Assembly (NCBI RefSeq): GCF_900169565.1 | Contig: NZ_LT828648.1 | Span: 2,454,501-2,518,500, forward strand | Direction of reading: 5' to 3' | DNA: 64,000 bases | Source: Nitrospira japonica | GTDB taxonomy: Bacteria; Nitrospirota; Nitrospiria; Nitrospirales; Nitrospiraceae | Part shown: in pieces, positions 16,204 through 24,730 of the stretch | Position numbering within the stretch: position 1 is the first letter of the stretch | Layout: each line of letters starts with the position of its first letter | The notes under the pieces: model-generated | The model's input: the letters and a program-made list of their open reading frames with translations, nothing else | Told to the model about the DNA's origin: nothing | Database searches by the model: none | Program-made: the position numbers and the translations under genes

Positions 16204-18195
16204 CTATTTCGGGTGATTCGCGGTCCCGGCTGCTGTTGGATCAGAATTCATGCCGGGCATGATCCCGTCCTCCAGCCAGGCGTAATCGCCGTTCATGATC
16301 GCCTTGGAAAGCCGATAGACGGCCGTATCACGGCCCGGCCGTCCGCCCCGCCCGGTCACGGATGATCCGGTGCGCAGACGGTCGGCCATGTCTTCGCAAA
16401 AATAATCGACCAGTTGACGGATGCCCGGCTTGATCCGCATCTCCGGCTGAGAAGCGAACCATAGCACTGCGGTCATGGGAAAGATCAGCAGGCTGTCGTC
16501 CACCAGGCCTTGAAGCTGGAGTTGTTTGTTGTGCAAGCCTTGCCGGTGGCGCAATGCCGCGACGAGCGTGGAGCGGCTCAACTTGCGCGACGCGGATTCG
16601 ATCAGCCTCGTCCACCGCGCGTAATCCTTCCCGAAGAGGCCGCTGGGACCTTTTGCATGAAGGAGGGGAAGGCTCGAACGAAGACAGGCACGGCTGTAAT
16701 ACAATGCGGCCGCCGTCTTCTCCGACCACGAACCGTCCAACAGGGCCAGTCCCTGATCAATGTAGGGGGCCAGGGCTTCCCGCGCCATCCAGATACGCAA
16801 AATTTCGCTGGTCCCTTCCCATACCAAATTGATCCGCGCGTCGCGCATCATCCGCATTACGGGAACGGGAACCTCGCCGCTCTTTCTCTGGGAGTCGGCC
16901 GTCATGAAGCCGCGCCCGCCGCGCACCTGAAAGAGGTCGTTGACCGCCTCCCAGTACCATTCGCTGCCGATGATCTTGGCGGCCGCCGATTCGAGCCTGA
17001 GATCGCCCTTCTTGTTCGCCCAGGCCCCGCAATACGCCATGACGGCTTCGAGCGCCAGGGCGTAGGCGGCGGTCCGGCAGAGTTTCTCCCCGATCAGCGT
17101 GTGCTCCCCGATCGGCTTGTTCCACTGGACGCGGGCTTTCGCCCACCAACGCATGAGCGCGACGCATTGCTTGAGCCCGCCCAGGCAGGCGGCGGGGAGG
17201 GTGAGACGGCCTACGGTCAGGGTGGCGAGGGCGATGCGCAGGCCGTCCTCTTCACCGCCCAGACGGTTCTCAATCGGCACGTAGACCCGGTCGAAGGACG
17301 GCGCTCCATTATAGATGGCCCTGACGCCTTCGAAATGGAGCCGCGTCACGGAACAGCCGGGCCATTGGGTTTCCACGATGAACGCGCCGTAGCGTTTCGG
17401 CGCGCGCGAATCCTTCATGTCATCCGGCTTGTCTACGATTCTTGCGATGACGACCAGCATGGACGAGAGGAATTCGCCGTCCCGTTTGGCGGAATTCGTG
17501 ATGAAAAACTTGTCTCCGGTGAGGCGATATCCCACGGTCTCGCCTCGTTCCAGCACGCGGACCGCGTACGTGTCGACCTTGGAAATGTCGCAGCCCACGT
17601 GACGTTCCGTGAGCGCAAAGCCGGAAATCTCGCCGCGCGCCAGCCGGGGGAGATACCGGGCTTTCTGGTCATCGGTGCCGAAGAGGCGCAGGGGTTCCGG
17701 GACGCCGATCGACTGCGCGGCCGACAAGAGGACGGTCAGCGAAGCGTCCACGCTGCCGCACAGGGTCGCGACCTGCTGGTATTCGGATTGGCTGAGCTCG
17801 AGGCCGCCGTAATATCGGGGAATTTTGATTCCGAAGGCGCCCAGACCGGCCAGGTCCTTGATCGTCGAGTCAGGCAGTTCTCCCTCCCGGTCGATGCGTT
17901 CCGCGTCGAGTGAAAGGAGCGCGGCTTTGAAACGCTCCAGGAATTCGAGCGCCGGGGGGCTGGTGGGGGGAATGCGGATTGAGGAAAACAGATGCCAGCG
18001 GATGTCGTGGACGAAGAGCCCTGCCAGGAAGCCCTGGTAGGCCGCCTTGTCCCGGGCGGTTTCCGCGACTGCGACAGAGCCCTGAAATACGTCCGATTGA
18101 GTCATGCGCGCCGGTTTTGAGCCAGACGGCGTTGCCGGTACCTTCCGTACCGATTCTACCTGAAGTAGGCTCGGGCCGCCATGGTTCAGGTTCAT
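16204..18195 (-). CDS. Large acyl-CoA dehydrogenase (VLCAD/ACAD9-like size)
   Basis: A flavoprotein for the first step of beta-oxidation, which introduces the 2,3-trans double bond into acyl-CoA. It is about 663 residues, far longer than the 380 of short- and medium-chain enzymes, with the C-terminal extension seen in very-long-chain enzymes. Seen in sequence: GFALTERHVGCDISK (FAD region), the inner domain GAFIVETQWPG, and the catalytic base Glu460 in RINLVWEGTSEILRI. The start at 18195 is chosen because GGAGGGGGG lies 8 nt upstream. The longer open frame to 18414 would overlap the divergent thiolase and has low-complexity N-terminal sequence. The intergenic region shared with fadI (18196-18298) must hold both promoters. 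The electron acceptor, presumably ETF, is not encoded here. Confidence 0.88.
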   Translation of the reverse strand: MNLNHGGPSLLQVESVRKVPATPSGSKPARMTQSDVFQGSVAVAETARDKAAYQGFLAGLFVHDIRWHLFSSIRIPPTSPPALEFLERFKAALLSLDAERIDREGELPDSTIKDLAGLGAFGIKIPRYYGGLELSQSEYQQVATLCGSVDASLTVLLSAAQSIGVPEPLRLFGTDDQKARYLPRLARGEISGFALTERHVGCDISKVDTYAVRVLERGETVGYRLTGDKFFITNSAKRDGEFLSSMLVVIARIVDKPDDMKDSRAPKRYGAFIVETQWPGCSVTRLHFEGVRAIYNGAPSFDRVYVPIENRLGGEEDGLRIALATLTVGRLTLPAACLGGLKQCVALMRWWAKARVQWNKPIGEHTLIGEKLCRTAAYALALEAVMAYCGAWANKKGDLRLESAAAKIIGSEWYWEAVNDLFQVRGGRGFMTADSQRKSGEVPVPVMRMMRDARINLVWEGTSEILRIWMAREALAPYIDQGLALLDGSWSEKTAAALYYSRACLRSSLPLLHAKGPSGLFGKDYARWTRLIESASRKLSRSTLVAALRHRQGLHNKQLQLQGLVDDSLLIFPMTAVLWFASQPEMRIKPGIRQLVDYFCEDMADRLRTGSSVTGRGGRPGRDTAVYRLSKAIMNGDYAWLEDGIMPGMNSDPTAAGTANHPK

Positions 18196-18298
18196 GAGGC
18201 GTTCCCCCCTCCATTGTGGGAGGCAAAACGGCGATCGGCGACTGCGTGGAAATGGTCCAGCCGTGGTACCATGGGGTGAAACGAACGGAGATCGCACG

Positions 18299-19624
18299 AT
18301 GCGCAATGTCGTGGTCGTTGATGCGTTCCGAACGCCGCTCTGCAAAGAGGGAACGGATTTCAGCGGGACCGATGCGGAAGTGTTGGGCGCATGGGTCGTC
18401 CGCGAACTCATCATGCGATGTCACCGCTGGAACCTGCCGCTCACCACAATCGATTGCGTGCTCGGCAGCAACGTCGCGACGCCCATGCACGCCGTCAATC
18501 CGACGAGGGTGGCGGCCGTGACCGGCGGGCTGCCCGCGACGATTCCCGCCGACACCGTGGCAGGAAAGAATTGCGGCTCGGGCGTGACGGCGCTCTACTA
18601 TGCAAGCCTTCGCATCCGAAGCGGTGACGCGGATACGGTGTTGGCCATGGGCATGGAGGCCATGAGCCGCATTCCGGTCGTCTACGACCGGACCGTCGCC
18701 GATCTCATACTTCGCTACGGGAAAGGCCGGACGTTCCGTGAACGGGCCGGCGCCGCCTTGTCGTTGATTCCCAAACTGCTCAATTTGAAACGGTATCCGC
18801 CCCGCGTGGGACTGGTCATGGGTCTCACTGATCCGATGTGCGACCTGATCATGGGATTGACCGCCGAGAACATTTCGAAGGACCCCGAACTGCGCATCAG
18901 TCGCGAGGAGCAGGACGCCTATGCGGTCCAGTCGCACCAGCGGGCGGCGCGCGCCTGGAAGAACGGCTTGTTCGCCGACGAGGTGGTCACGACGTACGTG
19001 CCCGAGCGACAGGCCTACGTTACTCACGACAACGGGATCCGCGAGGATGCGAGTCTTGAGACCTTCGGCGGCGTCAGACCGGTGTTCGACCGGTTCCACG
19101 GCTCGGTCACACCGGCGAATGCCTCCCAGATCACCGATGCCGCCGCCGCCATGCTGCTGATGGAAGAGGAAAAGGCCAAGTCGCTCGGGTTGCCCATTCT
19201 GGGATATGTGCGGGAGTACGCCGATTTCGGCTATGAGCCGTCCTGCATGGGGTTGGCTCCCGTCGGCGCCATCGCCTCCTTGCTGGCTAAGACCGGGTTG
19301 AGCCTGAAAGATTTCGCCGTTTGCGAGATCAACGAAGCGTTTGCTTCCGTGGTGTTGGGTATCACGCGCATCCTCGATTCTTCCGCACTCATGGAACGGA
19401 AGTTCGGGCGGTACGGCTGGACGGAACGGCTTGGGCACATCCCTTCCGACGATCTCAATCCCCACGGGGGTGCGATCGCGCTCGGCCATCCGGTGGGCGT
19501 GTCGGGGTTGCGGCTGGCAATGACGGCGCTCTACGAGCTCAGGAGACGCAATGCCCAGCGGGCTCTGATCAGCGCCTGCGTCGGCGGCGGGCAAGGCGTG
19601 GCGATGATCGTGGAAAGAAAGTAG
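18299..19624 (+). CDS. fadI: Acetyl-CoA acyltransferase, FadI-like thiolase
   Basis: A 441-residue thiolase I-type enzyme for the last step of beta-oxidation, releasing acetyl-CoA. Catalytic Cys92 lies in AGKNCGSGVTALYYA, His397 in GAIALGHPVGVSGLR and Cys427 in SACVGGGQGVAMIVE, so all key residues are present. The ATG at 18299 has GGAG 8 nt upstream and gives the usual family N-terminus (RNVVVVDAFRTPLCK). The next gene, the FadJ-like trifunctional partner, starts 2 nt after the stop codon, so the two form an operon. This matches the fadI-fadJ pairing in other bacteria, where the products form a complex. It diverges from the acyl-CoA dehydrogenase. Confidence 0.9.
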   Translation: MRNVVVVDAFRTPLCKEGTDFSGTDAEVLGAWVVRELIMRCHRWNLPLTTIDCVLGSNVATPMHAVNPTRVAAVTGGLPATIPADTVAGKNCGSGVTALYYASLRIRSGDADTVLAMGMEAMSRIPVVYDRTVADLILRYGKGRTFRERAGAALSLIPKLLNLKRYPPRVGLVMGLTDPMCDLIMGLTAENISKDPELRISREEQDAYAVQSHQRAARAWKNGLFADEVVTTYVPERQAYVTHDNGIREDASLETFGGVRPVFDRFHGSVTPANASQITDAAAAMLLMEEEKAKSLGLPILGYVREYADFGYEPSCMGLAPVGAIASLLAKTGLSLKDFAVCEINEAFASVVLGITRILDSSALMERKFGRYGWTERLGHIPSDDLNPHGGAIALGHPVGVSGLRLAMTALYELRRRNAQRALISACVGGGQGVAMIVERK

Positions 19625-19626
19625 GG

Positions 19627-21813
19627 ATGGCGAACGATCCAATCGGCACAATCGAGGGCCCCGGCGGGCTTCGGCATTTCAAGACCGCCGTGTTGGAGGA
19701 CGGGACCCTGCTGGCAGGATTCGATTACCAGGGCAAGGCCGTCAACGTGCTCAACGTCGACAGCATGGCCGAATGGCGGCAGTTGGTGCAGTGGGCCGAA
19801 GGGGCTTCCGCCGTTACCGGGGTCGTGTTGTTGAGCCTGAAGCACGGCAATTTTTGCGCGGGGGCCGACTTGGAGGAAATGCACGACGCGCAGCGGCGGA
19901 AGTCCTTTCAGGAACTGGACCGGCTGGTCGTCGACGCCCATACCGTATTCGACGCGATGGGACGGTCGCGGAAACCGTTCGTGGCGGCCGTGGAAGGGGT
20001 CTGTCTCGGAGGAGGTCTGGAGTTGGCGCTCGCCTGTCACGCACGCGTGGCCAGTACACACGAGAGAACTGGCCTGGCGCTCCCCGAAGTGAGGTTGGGC
20101 ATACTGCCCGGATTCGGCGGGACCCAGCGGCTGCCGCGGCTGATTGGTCTCGTGCCCGCGTTGGACATGATCACCACCGGCAGGACGGTGTTCCCCCGCC
20201 AGGCGCTGCGCATGGGATTGATCAATGCCATGGTCACCTCGATTCCCTCCCGGGTGAGGCGGCTCGACGAAATCCAGCAGGAAACGCTCATTCAGGCGGC
20301 ACTCGCCCAGGTACGGAGGCTGCGGGGCGCGACCGACCGCCGGTCCAGTCTCCCGCTGAGCCGATGGCTCCCGGGTGCTCCGCTGATTCGCTCGCTGGTC
20401 TGCCGCTTCGCCAGACGGCAGGTCCTCAAGCGCGTCCGGCATTTTTACCCCGCGCCGGTCCGTGCCATCGACGCCGTCGAACGCGGGCTGGGTATGGATC
20501 TGCTTGAAGCGTCGTTGACCGTGGAAAAGCCTCTTCTGATCGAGCTGATGGCGAGTTCCGTGTCCACACATCTGGTGGGACTGTTCCTGGCCGGTGAAGC
20601 GGTCAAGCGGAAGGCGGCTACCGCTGCCCAGGGGGTGACGCGCCTCGGCGTGCTCGGCGCCGGCCTGATGGGCTCTCAGATCGCGGGACAGCTGGCCGAT
20701 CGAGGGTATTCTGTCGTGTTACGGGATCTCGCGCCGGACATTTTGGCCGCCGCAGCCGGGCGGATTCACAAGGCGCTGGCGGCACAGGTGCGGAAGAGAA
20801 TCATCCTGCCTTCCGAACTCCGCTATCGAAGTTTGAGGATCGCCCCGACCACGCGCATGTCCGACGTCAGCTCGGCGGGGCTGGTCATCGAGGCGGTATC
20901 GGAGAAGCTGGAAGTAAAACGGGCGGTGCTCGCGGAGTTCGAATTGGAGGCGCCGTCCAACGCCATATTCGCCACCAATACCTCCTCTTATACGCTGGCT
21001 GACATTGCGGTCAATGCGATTTGTCCCGACCGATGCGTGGGGCTGCACTTCTTCAATCCGGTGGCCAAGATGCAGTTGGTGGAAGTCGTCCGAGCGCCAT
21101 TTACGTCCGAATGGGCGCTGGCGGAGGCGTGCACCGTGGCCAAGCGGCTGGGCAAGTTTCCGCTCCTCGTGCGCGACGGGCCGGGGTTCCTGGTGAATCG
21201 TATTCTTTCTCGCTATCTCGCGGAGGCCGTCATCCTGGTCGGGGAGGGAGTGCCAATTCAGCGTATCGACCGTATCGCGCAGGATTTCGGCATGGCGGTC
21301 GACAGCGGACATCCGATGGGTCCGCTGGAATTGATCGACCTGATCGGCTTGCCCGTTGCCATCCACGTGCTGGCGTCACTGACCGTATTAGGCCATCGAA
21401 TCGAATCACGCGAGGCCCTCTTGCGCGGACTCCTCGGAGAGGGGGGTGTGCCGCTGCCGTTCTGGAAGTCGGGAAAGGAGAATCCGGAGGCAGTCGAGGC
21501 GATCAGAGAGCATCGCCGGGCTTTCGGTGCGGAACCGGCGTCGTTGTCGGACGAAGTGCTGCACCGCCGCCTGTTTCTTCCGATGGTGGATGAAGCGGTG
21601 CGATGCCTGACTGACAACATCGTCGAACAGCCGCAGGAAGTCGATCTGGCTCTCACCTATGGAATCGGGTTCCCTGGATTCCGCGGCGGCTTGCTGACGT
21701 GGGCTCGTGATACGATGACGCCGCGGGCGCTTGCCGGAGAGCTGGAAGCCCTGGCGCAGCGGTATGGAAAGCGATTCGAACCCTGCCCCGGCCTGGCGGC
21801 CGGCGAGTGGTAG
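19627..21813 (+). CDS. fadJ: FadJ/FadB-type enoyl-CoA hydratase / 3-hydroxyacyl-CoA dehydrogenase
   Basis: A 728-residue bifunctional enzyme for the two middle steps of beta-oxidation. The N-terminal crotonase domain (~30-300) holds the oxyanion loop CAGADLEEM and two catalytic glutamates, Glu132 (GGGLELALAC) and Glu154 (LALPEVRLGILPGFGGT). The 3-hydroxyacyl-CoA dehydrogenase part begins near residue 337 with an NAD-binding GAGLMGSQIAG motif, and the catalytic His lies near 473 in CVGLHFFNPV. Two C-terminal dehydrogenase domains follow. The ATG at 19627 is 2 nt after the fadI stop. The gene is followed 42 nt later by an acyl-CoA ligase. fadI, fadJ and the ligase gene probably make one transcript. 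Confidence 0.92.
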   Translation: MANDPIGTIEGPGGLRHFKTAVLEDGTLLAGFDYQGKAVNVLNVDSMAEWRQLVQWAEGASAVTGVVLLSLKHGNFCAGADLEEMHDAQRRKSFQELDRLVVDAHTVFDAMGRSRKPFVAAVEGVCLGGGLELALACHARVASTHERTGLALPEVRLGILPGFGGTQRLPRLIGLVPALDMITTGRTVFPRQALRMGLINAMVTSIPSRVRRLDEIQQETLIQAALAQVRRLRGATDRRSSLPLSRWLPGAPLIRSLVCRFARRQVLKRVRHFYPAPVRAIDAVERGLGMDLLEASLTVEKPLLIELMASSVSTHLVGLFLAGEAVKRKAATAAQGVTRLGVLGAGLMGSQIAGQLADRGYSVVLRDLAPDILAAAAGRIHKALAAQVRKRIILPSELRYRSLRIAPTTRMSDVSSAGLVIEAVSEKLEVKRAVLAEFELEAPSNAIFATNTSSYTLADIAVNAICPDRCVGLHFFNPVAKMQLVEVVRAPFTSEWALAEACTVAKRLGKFPLLVRDGPGFLVNRILSRYLAEAVILVGEGVPIQRIDRIAQDFGMAVDSGHPMGPLELIDLIGLPVAIHVLASLTVLGHRIESREALLRGLLGEGGVPLPFWKSGKENPEAVEAIREHRRAFGAEPASLSDEVLHRRLFLPMVDEAVRCLTDNIVEQPQEVDLALTYGIGFPGFRGGLLTWARDTMTPRALAGELEALAQRYGKRFEPCPGLAAGEW

Positions 21814-21855
21814 CCGGGAGGCTCGGGCAGGCACGCAGGGCAGGATGGAGCGCAT

Positions 21856-23514
21856 ATGCCTGAACGGCTCTGGATGTCGCATTATCCGCACGGAGTCCCG
21901 CCGCAAATTCCGCTGAGTTCCGAAACGCTCCTCGACGTGTTGTCCGGCAGCGCGCGTCGCTTCTCCCGCCGTCCGGCGCTCTATTTTTTCGGCAAGACGA
22001 TTTCCTATCATGATTGTCAAGCGCTCGTGGACAAGTTCGCCTGCGGCCTCGCCGCGCTGGGAGTGCGCAAGGGAGACCGGGTGGCCTTGTGTCTGCCCAA
22101 TTGCCCGCAAACCGTCATCGCCTATTTCGGCATTCTGCGGGCGGGCGGGATCGTCGTGGCCTGCAATCCGACCTATACGGAGCACGAGCTGTCTCATCAG
22201 TTGCACGATGCCGGGGCCAAGGCGATCGTCGTTCTCGATCAGATGTACCAGAAGATCAGGCACCTCGACATCGAGCTCGTCATCGTCACGCAGATCACGG
22301 ATTTCATGACCACCATCGCGCGGTATCTGTACAACCACCGCAACAATCGTCATGTGGTCGACATTCCGATCGGGGGCGCGACCAGACTCTTTCATGACGT
22401 CCTGAACCTGACGGACGGCGACCCGGCGCAGCTGCCCGTGGTGACGCCGGAAGACATCGCCGTCCTGCAATATACGGGTGGGATCACGGGCCTTTCCAAG
22501 GGGGCGGAACTTCGCCATCGGAACCTGACCGCCAATATCCGCCAGCTGGTCAGCTGGTTCTCGCCGGCCGAACGAGTCGAGAGCTTTCTGGCGGCGCTTC
22601 CGCTGTTTCACGTGTTCGGCATGACGGTGACGCAGAATATCTGTCTCGCGGTCGGGGGATGCATGATCCTGGTTCCCGATCCGCGCAACATGTCGGTGTT
22701 GCTCTCCCTGCTCCGCAAGAAACAGCCGACGGTGATCACGCTGGTGCCGGCATTTGTCAGAAAATTGCTCGAACACTGCGTGGCGACAGATTTCGCCTCC
22801 ACGAAGTTCGTGATCTGCGGCGGGGCGGCATTGCCGTACGAATTGCTGAAGAAATTCAAAGAGCACACGGGCCACCTCATCGTCGAAGGCTACGGCCTGT
22901 CCGAGGCTTCTCCCGTCACACACTGCAATATTCCGCGGGGACTATCGGTCAAGCGGTCCATCGGCTTGCCCGTCCCTAACACCGACGCCCGCATCGTGGA
23001 CGAATCCGGCTGCGACGTACGGGAAGGGGAGATCGGCGAATTGTGGGTCCGCGGGCCGCAAGTCATGGAACGGTATTGGAACAACCCGGTGGAGACCGCC
23101 AACGCCGTCAAACCCGGCGGATGGCTCGCCACGGGAGACATGGCCAGGACCGACCAGGACGGGTTCTTCTATGTCGTGGATCGGAAGAAGGACATGATCC
23201 TCTCGAATTCGGGATTCAACGTGTATCCTGCCGAGGTCGAACAGGCGTTGCAGCTCCATCCCCTCGTACAAGATGCGGCTGTCATCGGCGTACAGGCGGG
23301 AGACGGGGGTGAGTCGATCAAAGCATTCGTAGTGCCGAAGACCACCGCCCTGACCGCCGAGGACCTGGTGACCCATTGCCGGCATTATCTGGCAGCGTAC
23401 AAGGTGCCGAGGAAAATCGAATTTCGCAACGAGCTGCCCCGGTCTATCCTGGGCAAGATGTTGCATAGGGTGCTGCGGGTGGAGGAACAGGCTCGACTTC
23501 AGCCGAACGGCTAG
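21856..23514 (+). CDS. fadD: Long-chain fatty-acid--CoA ligase (FadD-like)
   Basis: An AMP-forming acyl-CoA synthetase of 552 residues that activates fatty acids for the adjacent beta-oxidation enzymes. Motifs: the ATP/AMP P-loop near residue 206 (QYTGGITGLSKGAELRHRN), the A5 motif EGYGLSEASPVTHCN, the A7/A8 hinge GWLATGDMARTDQDG and VDRKKDMILSNSGFNVYP, and the C-terminal Lys in SILGKMLHRVLR. The P-loop reads TGGITG, whereas FadD-type enzymes mostly have TGGTTG; the serine-lysine that follow are intact, so activity is still likely. The HYPHGVP segment at the N-terminus is typical of FadD proteins. The stop codon overlaps that of the convergent oxidase by 4 nt (CTAG). Confidence 0.9.
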   Translation: MPERLWMSHYPHGVPPQIPLSSETLLDVLSGSARRFSRRPALYFFGKTISYHDCQALVDKFACGLAALGVRKGDRVALCLPNCPQTVIAYFGILRAGGIVVACNPTYTEHELSHQLHDAGAKAIVVLDQMYQKIRHLDIELVIVTQITDFMTTIARYLYNHRNNRHVVDIPIGGATRLFHDVLNLTDGDPAQLPVVTPEDIAVLQYTGGITGLSKGAELRHRNLTANIRQLVSWFSPAERVESFLAALPLFHVFGMTVTQNICLAVGGCMILVPDPRNMSVLLSLLRKKQPTVITLVPAFVRKLLEHCVATDFASTKFVICGGAALPYELLKKFKEHTGHLIVEGYGLSEASPVTHCNIPRGLSVKRSIGLPVPNTDARIVDESGCDVREGEIGELWVRGPQVMERYWNNPVETANAVKPGGWLATGDMARTDQDGFFYVVDRKKDMILSNSGFNVYPAEVEQALQLHPLVQDAAVIGVQAGDGGESIKAFVVPKTTALTAEDLVTHCRHYLAAYKVPRKIEFRNELPRSILGKMLHRVLRVEEQARLQPNG

Positions 23515-24677
23515 GCCGGCGCGGCTGCAGCGGGGAGCCGCCAGCGGCCTGTGACGCAGGGGAGGTTGACGACGTGCCGCGCGAGACCCATGGCAGCCGA
23601 CAAGCCGGGAGATTCGATGCCGATCAGGTTGACGAAGGGTGGAGCCTCCCTGGCGACGGCGACGATGAAATCCTGCTTGCGCCCGCCGTCCGTCATGATC
23701 GACGGCCGGATTCCGGAATAGGCCCAGCGAAGATCGCCCTCTTCGAGAGAAGGGAGGAACCGCTGTACTGCCGTGATGAACTGGCCTGGCGGAGTCTGGT
23801 TCGAGGTATAGTCGGTTTTGTCCCGTACGGCGACTTCGTTCGGTCCGATGTACAATCGTCCATTGGGCCTCGGGCCGAAATGTATGCCCTTACCGGCGGC
23901 GCCGGGAGGCAGGGCCGGGTAGATCAACCGCCCGATAAGCCCTTTCTTCTCCGGAGCGACAATCTCATAATACTCGCCGCGAAGGGGACGGATGGTGTAT
24001 GAGCTTTTTCCTGAGAGGAACGACGCCACTTCGTCGGCATGGAGGCCAGCTGCATTGATCAGGCCGTCGGTTCGGATCCGTTTCCGATCGGTGGTGACCA
24101 TATATCCGTCGTCCTCGGGATCGATGCCGACGACCCGCTGTTCGAAGGCGAACGTGACCCCCGCCGCTTCCGCATCGGCTTTGAGCGCCGATACCCAGGC
24201 GGTAGGGTCGATGACGCAGATGCTCGGAATGACGATGGCCCCGCAAGCCTGGAGGTGGGGTTCCCACCTGCGCAGACCGCGCGCGGTGACGAAGGAAACC
24301 GGCAGCCGGCTGCGGCGGGCGTTGACCCACAGTCTCCGCAGCATGGTGATGTCGCGCCAGAGTCCGCTTCTGATGTCCTTCCAGGTCACGGCGATGACCA
24401 TTCCGGACCGGAGCAACGGAATCCCGCGCTCGACGGCGTATGAAACCGCCAACCGGCTGCCTTCTTGCGCCAATCGGCCCTTCAGCGTGGCCGGGTCTTC
24501 GTGGATGCCGCCGTGGAGCACGCCGCTGTTGCGCGAACTGGTTTCTTCGCCCGCCCCTCGATGCTGTTCAAGGACAAGAATGCGCAATGAACGGTCCCTG
24601 GCGCGCATGGTGAGCTCTCGAGCCAGGGCGCAGCCGACGACGCCGGCGCCGACGATGCAGACGTCATACGCATCCAT
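23511..24677 (-). CDS. lhgO: FAD-dependent oxidoreductase, L-2-hydroxyglutarate oxidase/dehydrogenase family (LhgO-like)
   Basis: A DAO-family flavoprotein of 388 residues. The FAD-binding dinucleotide fold is at the N-terminus (YDVCIVGAGVVGCALAREL), followed by SSRNSGVLHGGIH, a family hallmark, and a C-terminal FAD/substrate motif LIGIESPGLSAAMGLA. Known members oxidise L-2-hydroxyglutarate or related 2-hydroxyacids and pass electrons to quinone or oxygen. The ATG at 24677 is preferred over the upstream GTG at 24686 because GAGGG lies 8 nt before it. It is convergent with fadD and divergent from the patatin gene. Its substrate in this setting is unproven; the surrounding lipid enzymes could also suggest another 2-hydroxyacid. 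Confidence 0.83.
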   Translation of the reverse strand: MDAYDVCIVGAGVVGCALARELTMRARDRSLRILVLEQHRGAGEETSSRNSGVLHGGIHEDPATLKGRLAQEGSRLAVSYAVERGIPLLRSGMVIAVTWKDIRSGLWRDITMLRRLWVNARRSRLPVSFVTARGLRRWEPHLQACGAIVIPSICVIDPTAWVSALKADAEAAGVTFAFEQRVVGIDPEDDGYMVTTDRKRIRTDGLINAAGLHADEVASFLSGKSSYTIRPLRGEYYEIVAPEKKGLIGRLIYPALPPGAAGKGIHFGPRPNGRLYIGPNEVAVRDKTDYTSNQTPPGQFITAVQRFLPSLEEGDLRWAYSGIRPSIMTDGGRKQDFIVAVAREAPPFVNLIGIESPGLSAAMGLARHVVNLPCVTGRWRLPAAAAPA

Positions 24678-24730
24678 CGACCACACCCTCGACTGCGAAC
24701 AGGCGGTGATCGTCAGACGGGAGCACCGGC

